Shown one piece after another: positions 18,768 to 24,582 of a stretch of DNA of 24,582 nucleotides (the stretch's first letter is position 1; every line of letters starts with the position of its first letter). A model generated the notes under the pieces. That model made no database searches. It was not told where the DNA came from and was given only the letters and a program-made list of their open reading frames with translations. The DNA comes from Candidatus Spyradosoma merdigallinarum (GTDB lineage Bacteria > Verrucomicrobiota > Verrucomicrobiia > Opitutales > UBA953), in contig DVOG01000119.1 of the NCBI GenBank assembly GCA_018713755.1, forward strand, positions 1 to 24,582. The letters are read 5' to 3'. A program made the translations under genes and the position numbers.

Positions 18768-20525
18768 ATGAAGCAGCTCGAACTCGAAAAACGCACTTCC
18801 GTAAACGTCCAGGAAAAGGCAGACCTCATCTGGGCGATAGCCGACAAACTCGTCGGCATTTACAAGCCGCACGAATACGGGAACGTCATTCTGCCGATGT
18901 GCGTCATCAAGCGTTTCAGCGACACGCTCGCGCCGACCAAGGCCGCCGTCCTCGCGAAAAACGCCGAGCTCGAGCGCCGCAAGATCGCCGTCAAATCCAG
19001 CCAGCTCTGCGCCGCTTCCGGATACGATTTCTACAACGTCAGCCCGTTTTCGTTCGAGAGTCTCCGCTCAACGCCGGAGCAGATCGCGGAAAACTTCCGC
19101 TTCTACCTGCAGGGTTTTTCGGAAAACGTCATCGACATCATCCAAAAATTCAATTTCGACAACGAAATCACCAAGCTCGCCGACAACGGCATCCTCTTCA
19201 GCGTCATCGACGAATTCTGCACGAAAAAGGCCTACCTCGGCGCCGACGCCGTTTCCGCCGTGGACATGGGCTACGTCTTCGAAGAACTCGTCCGCAAATT
19301 CTCCGAGAGCTACGACGAACACGCGGGAGCGCATTTCACCGCCCGCGACATCATCTACATGATGGCGGAGCTCCTCGTCGCGCCGAACAAAGCCGAGCTT
19401 CGGAAAAACGGAATCACCGCCATGCTCTACGACATGGCGATGGGCACGAGCCAGATGCTCGACTGCCTTGCCGAAAAGCTCCTCGAAATCGATCCCGAAG
19501 CCGACCTGCACTTCTTCGGGCAGGAGCTCAACGAACAGACCTTCGCTATCGCCAAGGCCAACATGCTCATCCGCGGCGAACACGCCGACAACATGAAGCA
19601 CGGCAACACGCTTTCCGACGACAAGTTCGGCGGCTACCTCTTCGACTACGTCATCTCCAATCCGCCTTTCGGCATCGAATGGAAAAACGAGAAAAAAGCC
19701 GTGGAGGCGGAAGCGCGCCAAGGCGACGCCGGGCGTTTCGGCGCCGGGCTTCCCTCCGTCGGCGACAGCCAGCAGCTTTTCCTGCTCAACGGCGTCGCCA
19801 AGCTCAAAGACTCCGGACGCATGGCGATCATTCAGAACGGCTCTCCGCTCTTCAAGGGCGACGCCGGATCCGGCGAAAGCGAAATCCGCGGCTTCCTCCT
19901 CGAAAACGACTGGCTCGAGGCCGTCGTTCAGCTTCCGAACGACATGTTCTACAACACCGGAATCTCCACGTACATTTGGCTGGTCTCCAAGAACAAGGCG
20001 CGGGAACGCCGAGGCAAAGTCCAGCTCATCGACGCGAGCCGATGCTTCGAGAAACGCCGCAAGAGCCTCGGCAACAAGCGCAACGAGTTCACGGAACGCT
20101 GCATCGCGCTCGTCGCGAAGGCCTACCTCGAATTCTCCGACGCCGCTTATTCCGAAGCCGGAAAGATCGTCGAAAGCAAAATCCGCGACAACGACGACTT
20201 CAAGTTCACCAAGATCACCGTCGAACGCCCGCTCCGCGACGAAAACGGCGCGCCCGTCCTCAAAAAAGGCAAGCCGCAGATCGAGTCCGACACCGAGTCC
20301 GTGCCGTTCAAGGAGGACGTCGGCGCCTACATGCGAAAAAACGTCCTTCCCTACGTGCCCGACGCCAAGATCAATCCCAAGAAGACCAAGATCGGTTACG
20401 AAATCCCCTTCACCCGCGAATTCTACAAATACGTGCCGCCGCGCCCAAGCGCCGAAATCTTCGAGGAGCTCAGACGTCTCGGGGCGCAGGAAGCAGAGCT
20501 CATGAAAAAAATCCTCGGGAAATGA
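18768..20525 (+). CDS. hsdM: Type I restriction-modification system DNA methyltransferase subunit
   Basis: Adenine-N6 methyltransferase subunit of a type I R-M enzyme, working with HsdS to modify bipartite target sites. It has 585 residues. The N-terminal HsdM helical domain (about 15-150) includes IWAIADKLVGIYKPHEYGNV. The N6-adenine MTase domain follows, with catalytic NPPFG at 298-302, preceded by FDYVISN. The SAM-binding motif I reads DMAMGTSQML (222-231) instead of the common DPACGTGGML. I recall a DMxxGTSQML subfamily, so it is probably active. Other family segments are DSQQLFLLNGVAKL, GRMAIIQNGSPLF and STYIWLVSKNKARERRGKVQ. The start ATG 18768 has no clear ribosome-binding site. hsdS is not adjacent: two genes intervene. 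No hsdR is visible in the window. Confidence 0.96.
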   Translation: MKQLELEKRTSVNVQEKADLIWAIADKLVGIYKPHEYGNVILPMCVIKRFSDTLAPTKAAVLAKNAELERRKIAVKSSQLCAASGYDFYNVSPFSFESLRSTPEQIAENFRFYLQGFSENVIDIIQKFNFDNEITKLADNGILFSVIDEFCTKKAYLGADAVSAVDMGYVFEELVRKFSESYDEHAGAHFTARDIIYMMAELLVAPNKAELRKNGITAMLYDMAMGTSQMLDCLAEKLLEIDPEADLHFFGQELNEQTFAIAKANMLIRGEHADNMKHGNTLSDDKFGGYLFDYVISNPPFGIEWKNEKKAVEAEARQGDAGRFGAGLPSVGDSQQLFLLNGVAKLKDSGRMAIIQNGSPLFKGDAGSGESEIRGFLLENDWLEAVVQLPNDMFYNTGISTYIWLVSKNKARERRGKVQLIDASRCFEKRRKSLGNKRNEFTERCIALVAKAYLEFSDAAYSEAGKIVESKIRDNDDFKFTKITVERPLRDENGAPVLKKGKPQIESDTESVPFKEDVGAYMRKNVLPYVPDAKINPKKTKIGYEIPFTREFYKYVPPRPSAEIFEELRRLGAQEAELMKKILGK

Positions 20526-20541
20526 CGCTCGACGTTCCCGT

Positions 20542-20549
20542 CCCCCCCC
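20542..20549. repeat. Homopolymeric C8 tract after hsdM
   Basis: Eight consecutive C residues lie 16 nt past the hsdM stop and just upstream of the dyad operator of the next gene. It is the kind of tract that can slip during replication. It lies outside coding sequence, so any effect would be on promoter geometry or spacing. Confidence 0.9.
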
Positions 20550-20557
20550 TCATTTTT

Positions 20558-20593
20558 GTTTACAAATCTTGTAATTTTTGATTTTTTGTAAAC
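20558..20593 (+). promoter_or_regulatory. Dyad operator and likely promoter of the XRE-peptidase/PIN pair
   Basis: GTTTACAAA (20558-20566) and TTTGTAAAC (20585-20593) are perfect 9-base inverted copies, the second touching the ATG at 20594. A third half-site TTGTAA (20569-20574) forms a tighter palindrome with TTACAA (20560-20565). TGTAAT (20570-20575) would serve as a -10 box inside the operator. This patch is strikingly AT-rich against its surroundings. Autoregulation by the XRE domain encoded immediately downstream is the natural reading, but it is inferred. Confidence 0.6.
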
Positions 20594-21646
20594 ATGCAAC
20601 CCGCCACCGACATCTTCCCCGTCCGTTTCAGACAGGCGCGCGCAATCGCCCGACGCTCCCTGCGCGAACTCGCCTCGGATCTCCACGTCTCTCACACGCT
20701 CCTCAACCGCTACGAGACCGGCGCCGCGAAGCCGGTCGCGTCCATGCTGCTGAAAATCGCCGACGCGCTCGGCGTCGCCCCGGACTTCTTCTTCCGCAGA
20801 GAACAGCCGGCGCTGCAGGAAATCCGCTTCCGCAAAAAATCCGCCCTCGGCGCGCGCGAAAAGCGCTCCATCGAAGAACGCGCCAAGGATTTCTTTTCCC
20901 GTTATCTCGAAATCGAGCAGATCGCCGCGCACGAAACGCCGCCGTTCCCGCGCTTCGAGGCTTCGCGGGAACGCTCGCCCGAAGCTTGGGCTCAGCGCCT
21001 GCGCGAGGACTGGCATCTCGGAGACGATCCGATTCCCAACCTGCAGCAGCTTCTCGAAAACAAGGGCGTCAAAATTTTTGAAATCGACACCGACAACGAA
21101 AAATTCGACGGCTTCTCCGCCGTCTGCGGCGACGCCGCCTTTCTCGTGATCGCCTCCTGGCTCAAAAAAGACCTCCCGCGAAAACGCATGACGCTCGCCC
21201 ACGAGCTCGGTCACCTGCTCGTCGCCCAGGACGCGTCTTTCTCCGAGGAGGAGCACGAAGCCTTCGCGGATGCCTTCGCCTCGGCCTTCCTCATGCCGCG
21301 GGACACTTTCTCCAAAATGTTCGGCTGGCGACGTTCCCGCGTTTCGCTCTCGGAGCTGCTTCCCGTCAAAGCCTATTTCGGCGTTTCGATCGCGGCGCTC
21401 ATGTACCGCGCGCGCGTGCTCGAGCTCATTTCCGAGTCGTCGTTCCGGCAGTTCTGCATTGTCCGCAACAAATTGGGCTGGCGCAAAAAAGAACCGGACT
21501 GCTATCGCGGCGAAGAAAGCTCTTCCCGTTTCGAACGGCTCGTGAAAAAAAGCGTCCAGGAAGCGGAAATCTCCGAGTCCAAGGGCGCCGCGCTTCTGGG
21601 CGTTCCCCTCGCGAAACTGAGAAAGGAACTCGCGAATGCCGTCTGA
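20594..21646 (+). CDS. XRE-family HTH fused to ImmA/IrrE-type zinc metallopeptidase
   Basis: Predicted repressor-protease of 350 residues. The XRE helix-turn-helix (about 8-62) reads FRQARAIARRSLRELASDLH and then VSHTLLNRYETGAAKPVASM. The ImmA/IrrE (COG2856-type) peptidase domain (about 130-300) carries HELGH at 203-207, followed by the third-ligand region EEHEAFADAFASAFLMP. Proteins with this fusion often pair with a toxin gene and act as the antitoxin/regulator; ImmA and IrrE cleave XRE-type repressors under stress. It sits 68 nt after hsdM behind a dyad operator and overlaps the PIN gene by 11 nt, so the two are translationally coupled. It carries several GGGAACG motifs and native-like GC, so it is either old in this genome or ameliorated. 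Confidence 0.9.
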   Translation: MQPATDIFPVRFRQARAIARRSLRELASDLHVSHTLLNRYETGAAKPVASMLLKIADALGVAPDFFFRREQPALQEIRFRKKSALGAREKRSIEERAKDFFSRYLEIEQIAAHETPPFPRFEASRERSPEAWAQRLREDWHLGDDPIPNLQQLLENKGVKIFEIDTDNEKFDGFSAVCGDAAFLVIASWLKKDLPRKRMTLAHELGHLLVAQDASFSEEEHEAFADAFASAFLMPRDTFSKMFGWRRSRVSLSELLPVKAYFGVSIAALMYRARVLELISESSFRQFCIVRNKLGWRKKEPDCYRGEESSSRFERLVKKSVQEAEISESKGAALLGVPLAKLRKELANAV

Positions 21647-22157
21647 CGAAGACAGCACGTTCTTCATTCACGACGCCTGTCTGCTGATCGATCTCTGCGC
21701 GGGCGGTCTGCTCCCCGCATGGTTCGACTCCGGGCGACGCTTCGCCACGACGACGCTCGTCGTCGCCGAAGTGAAGACGCCCTCACAAAAAAAGACGCTC
21801 GCCTCCTTCATCCGCGCGGGAACGCTCGTCGCCGAAGACCCGGAATTCGAAAAATTGCTGCTCGCCGACGAATGGGCGGAAACCCGCCGAGTCAGCCTCG
21901 CCGACGCCTCCGTCGCGCTGCTCGCGCGGGAACGCGGAGGAATTCTGCTTTCCGGAGACGACCGGCTGCGGAAACGCGCAAAGGAAGACGGCGTCGAAGT
22001 GCGCGGTCTCTTTTGGATTCTGGACACGCTCGTCGAAGAAGCCCGAATCTCGGAAAACGCCGCAGCCGGCGCGTTGGACGCGATTCTCGCCGCGGGAGCG
22101 CGGCTCCCGAAGAACGAATGCGAAACCCGTCTCAAAAAATGGAGGACGCAGAAATGA
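21636..22157 (+). CDS. PIN-domain nuclease-like protein, probable toxin partner of the XRE-peptidase
   Basis: 173-residue protein I read as a PIN-fold RNase. Acidic positions fitting the PIN active site are D13 (HDACLLIDL), E45 (TTLVVAEV), D90 (SLADASVALLA) and D108/D109 (LLSGDDRLRKRA). The second half, GILLSGDDRLRKRAKEDG followed by VEVRGLFWILDTLVEEA, resembles the DUF3368/COG2405-type PIN proteins found in toxin-antitoxin pairs. The family match is from memory of patterns, not a search. The start ATG 21636 lies inside the end of the XRE-peptidase gene, and its stop overlaps the hsdS start (ATGA at 22154-22157). It is therefore wired translationally into the R-M operon. PIN toxins commonly cut tRNA or other RNA; the target here is unknown. 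Confidence 0.75.
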   Translation: MPSDEDSTFFIHDACLLIDLCAGGLLPAWFDSGRRFATTTLVVAEVKTPSQKKTLASFIRAGTLVAEDPEFEKLLLADEWAETRRVSLADASVALLARERGGILLSGDDRLRKRAKEDGVEVRGLFWILDTLVEEARISENAAAGALDAILAAGARLPKNECETRLKKWRTQK

Positions 22158-23473
22158 CGCGGCCCGCACGAAAAATGAAGCCTTCCGGAATCCCGTGGAT
22201 CGGAGACGTTCCCACAGACTGGGAAATCTGCAAGTTGAAATTTGTGGTGAACGCGTTTACGGGAAACAGCATTAAAGACGAAGAAAAAGATTTTTATTCT
22301 TCTTTTCCTTTAGAATCTTCGCATCCATACATTGCCACAAAGGATATTGATAAAATCACTGGGAGGATAAACTACGAAAGTGGTCTCCGAACCTTGAAAA
22401 GAGATACTTTGTTTAAATTAGCTCCAAAATATTCAACGCTCCTCTGCGTGGAAGGAGGAAGTGCAGGAGAGAAGATAGCTTTTACGGAGCAAGATGTAAG
22501 CTTTGTAAACAAGCTCTGTTGTTTTTACACTTCTTCAATAAACAAAAAATATTTGTTTTATTTCCTCTCCTCTTCGGCCTTCAAGGAATGTTTCAAATCG
22601 TTTATTTCTGGTCTTATCGGGGGCGTCCCCGTGTCTGTATTCAAGAATTTTAACATTTCTATCCCTCCAACGGAAACACAAAAGAAAATCGCGGAATCTC
22701 TGGACGAAAAGTGCGCGGAAATCGATGCCCTGATTGCGGTGGAGGAAAAGATGATTGCGGAGCTGAAAAGCTACAAGCAGTCCGTCATTACGGAAGCCGT
22801 CACGCGCGGCGTCCCTGCCGCCGCGAACGCCGCGCGCCCCCTCAAAGACTCCGGCATTCCCTGGCTCGGCTCTGTCCCCGCCCACTGGGAAATTCGTATG
22901 ATAAAAAGAATTTTTCATGTTTTTTCCGGAACAACACCTAAAAGCGAAAATCCAAATTATTGGGATGGTCCTTTCTCATGGATTACACCTGCAGACTATA
23001 AGACTCCTGATAAATATGTCTCTTCGGGGAGAAAGAATCTGACTCGTGAAGGTCTGCTTTCATGCGGACTTACGCTTCTTCCTGCGGGAAGCATTATTTT
23101 TTCCAAACGAGCTCCTATTGGGGCTGTCGCAATCGCAAGAAGCGAATTGTGCACGAATCAAGGCTGCCTGTCGTGCGTTCCGAGGGTTGATTTGAACGAA
23201 GAGTATTTTTATTTTCTGATGAGTGTTTTTACAGAGCAATTTGAACTTTTAGGCTCTGGAACGACTTTCAAAGAAATTTCTCTTTCGGATTTTTCGAAAT
23301 TTTTATTACCATTTCCGCCAAAATCCGAACAATGTGAAATTGTGAAATACCTAAATGAGGAGTCCAATCGAATCAACTCTGTGATTTCTGTTAAACAAGA
23401 GAAAATCACCACTTTTCAAAACTACAAAAAATCCATTATTTTTGAATACACCACAGGAAAGCGAGAGTCTTAA
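22154..23473 (+). CDS. hsdS: Type I restriction-modification system specificity subunit
   Basis: Target-recognition subunit, 439 residues, with the usual duplicated architecture. Repeat 1 starts SGIPWIGDVPTDWEI (11-25), TRD1 spans about 26-170, and the central conserved helices start PPTETQKKIAESLDEKCAEI (from about 170). Repeat 2 starts SGIPWLGSVPAHWEI (about 232), TRD2 spans about 250-387, and the distal helices start PPKSEQCEIVKYLNEESNRI (about 388). The start ATG 22154 has an excellent GGAGGA 7 nt upstream and overlaps the PIN stop as ATGA; an in-frame ATG at 22139 would bury that site. Base composition is mosaic: the 5' end and the central helices are high-GC, while both TRDs and the whole 3' third are AT-rich. 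This is a sign of domain exchange with a foreign donor. Confidence 0.96.
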   Translation: MTRPARKMKPSGIPWIGDVPTDWEICKLKFVVNAFTGNSIKDEEKDFYSSFPLESSHPYIATKDIDKITGRINYESGLRTLKRDTLFKLAPKYSTLLCVEGGSAGEKIAFTEQDVSFVNKLCCFYTSSINKKYLFYFLSSSAFKECFKSFISGLIGGVPVSVFKNFNISIPPTETQKKIAESLDEKCAEIDALIAVEEKMIAELKSYKQSVITEAVTRGVPAAANAARPLKDSGIPWLGSVPAHWEIRMIKRIFHVFSGTTPKSENPNYWDGPFSWITPADYKTPDKYVSSGRKNLTREGLLSCGLTLLPAGSIIFSKRAPIGAVAIARSELCTNQGCLSCVPRVDLNEEYFYFLMSVFTEQFELLGSGTTFKEISLSDFSKFLLPFPPKSEQCEIVKYLNEESNRINSVISVKQEKITTFQNYKKSIIFEYTTGKRES

Positions 23474-23474
23474 A

Positions 23475-24575
23475 ATGATTACACAAGATGAATTTCTTGA
23501 TTATAAAACACTTTCTGTCCGAAAGGCATTGTTTCGCGATGTGAATTTAAACGATTCTTTTTTTGATTCCTTAAAAAGAGATTACGAAGAATTTGAAAAA
23601 TGGTTTGAGAGAAAAGCTAAAGAAGAAGCCTATACTCTCACAGGCGACACTGGGCAATTACTTGCATTTTTGTTTTTGAAGATAGAGGGGCCTAATGAAC
23701 CTTACCCTGATATCACACCATCTTTTTGTCCGGCAAAACGTTTAAAGGTTGGAACTTTCAAGGTCGATCGGCGGGGACAACGATTGGGAGAAAGATTTAT
23801 CAAAATCATTTTCGATAACGCCTTGTCCAATGATGTTGATGAAATTTATGTTACGATTTTCGAAAGAACGGAAGAGCAAAAACTCCTTGTAGCGATGCTC
23901 TGCGATTGGGGGTTTGTAAAATATGGGATAAAATTGACGGGGGAAAGTGTTTATGTACGAAAGCTCGTTCCTGCCGTTGATATCAAATTTCCTAAAAAAA
24001 CATTTCCGTTCGTTTCAAAATTAGCGCCAGCGTATCTCACTCCTATATACCCAGAATATCATACAGAATTGTTTCCAGACTCGATATTGAAAACAGAATC
24101 TCCAATTGATTTCAAAGAATCATCTCCTCATCGAAATGCTATTGAAAAAATATTTATATCAAGATCCATTGAAAGAAATTTAAATGTTGGCGATTTAGTG
24201 TTTTTTTATAGGACTGGAGAAAAAGGCAGATCTGCGCTATATTCCGCTGTCGTGACAACTGTTGGCGTTGTCACTGGCGTAAAAAAGCATATTAGCTCGG
24301 AGGACGAGTTTGTCCAGCTCTGTAAAAACCGTACAGCCTTGAATCAAGAAGACTTGAAAAAATGGTGGAAAGAGAAACCCTATTGCAGACCTTTTCTCGT
24401 AAAGTTTCTTCATGTGGCATCTTTTAAAAAGCGTCCGAATCGTAAAGTGCTAATGGACTTGAACTTCCCTTCCATGAACGAGGGGCCTCGAGGGTTTACA
24501 AAATTAACGGAGTCCGAAATTGGGCACTTGATTTCTCTATCCGAATTAAATTCTAAAATTTTCGTAAATTACTAA
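23475..24575 (+). CDS. Two-domain protein: GNAT acetyltransferase-like domain plus C-terminal PUA-like (EVE/ASCH-type) domain
   Basis: 366 residues from ATG 23475 (MITQDEFLDYKTL), one nucleotide after the hsdS stop; a longer start at 23442 inside hsdS is less likely. The N-terminal domain (about 1-175) looks like GNAT: strand YTLTGDTGQLLAFLFLKIEG, then an acetyl-CoA-loop-like RGQRLG (100-105) and a helix, then the late strand-helix EIYVTIFERTEEQKLLVAML and GF. The C-terminal part (about 230-350) has HRNAIEKIFISRSIERNLNV, then GDLVFFYRT and a later FLVKFLHV strand, which I read as PUA-superfamily, EVE- or ASCH-like. Domains of that superfamily bind RNA or modified nucleic-acid bases. Function is not known to me. 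AT-rich throughout, with no GGGAACG motif, it belongs to the foreign-looking block starting in hsdS. Confidence 0.7.
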   Translation: MITQDEFLDYKTLSVRKALFRDVNLNDSFFDSLKRDYEEFEKWFERKAKEEAYTLTGDTGQLLAFLFLKIEGPNEPYPDITPSFCPAKRLKVGTFKVDRRGQRLGERFIKIIFDNALSNDVDEIYVTIFERTEEQKLLVAMLCDWGFVKYGIKLTGESVYVRKLVPAVDIKFPKKTFPFVSKLAPAYLTPIYPEYHTELFPDSILKTESPIDFKESSPHRNAIEKIFISRSIERNLNVGDLVFFYRTGEKGRSALYSAVVTTVGVVTGVKKHISSEDEFVQLCKNRTALNQEDLKKWWKEKPYCRPFLVKFLHVASFKKRPNRKVLMDLNFPSMNEGPRGFTKLTESEIGHLISLSELNSKIFVNY

Positions 24576-24576
24576 A

Positions 24577-24582
24577 ATGAGT
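24577..24582 (+). other. Possible start of the next gene in the hsd operon, cut by the right edge
   Basis: ATG at 24577-24579 follows the previous stop with the same TAA-A-ATG spacing seen at the hsdS junction (23471-23477). Only two codons are visible, so this is an inference from the repeated junction pattern. Confidence 0.35.

Noticed and set aside
22139..22156. Earlier hsdS start at 22139
   Set aside because: It would place the GGAGGA ribosome site inside the gene; the 22154 start has ideal spacing and the ATGA overlap.

Overview
The window is high-GC bacterial chromosome up to about position 22.2 kb and visibly AT-richer after that. On the minus strand it carries the conserved translation/transcription cluster, in transcription order tRNA-Thr, tuf, tRNA-Trp, secE, nusG, rplK, rplA, rplJ, rplL, rpoB, rpoC. 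rpoC runs off the left edge. This gene order is known from the PVC bacteria, among others. Together with the divergent EF-Tu it makes me favour a Verrucomicrobiota/Lentisphaerota-type organism; this is an inference of modest confidence, because there is no rRNA in the window to settle it.

Layout: 1-12.2 kb is the RNA polymerase/ribosomal protein/EF-Tu cluster with two tRNAs. 12.3-15.7 kb is a minus-strand biotin operon: a BioD-BioF fusion, a BioH/BioG-like esterase and BioC, which together make the pimeloyl precursor and carry out two of the ring-assembly steps (bioA and bioB are not in the window). 15.8-18.5 kb is valS, transcribed divergently and ending in a clear intrinsic terminator. From 18.77 kb to the right edge is a plus-strand type I restriction-modification locus. 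hsdM and hsdS are separated by an inserted, overlapping pair: an XRE-repressor/ImmA-IrrE metallopeptidase fusion and a PIN-type nuclease. hsdS is followed with a 1-nt gap by a GNAT plus PUA-like two-domain protein, and another start codon follows that gene with the same 1-nt spacing. hsdR is not in the window and may lie further right.

Two layers of signal stand out. First, the nonamer GCGGGAACG (or its complement CGTTCCCGC) and close variants occur about 60 times by hand count in the first 22.2 kb, on both strands, inside and between genes, and are absent from the AT-rich last 2.4 kb. In the five larger gaps of the RNAP/ribosomal cluster the motif, or its 7-8-base core, forms inverted pairs, much like DNA uptake sequences in Neisseria and Haemophilus. 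Second, the hsd locus looks like a defence locus with an embedded regulator/protease-nuclease pair under its own dyad operator, and an hsdS gene that is a mosaic of native high-GC framework and AT-rich target-recognition domains.

The core genes also hold lineage oddities: RpoC lacks the four cysteines of its second zinc site, and EF-Tu has KTVTI in place of RGITI in switch I.
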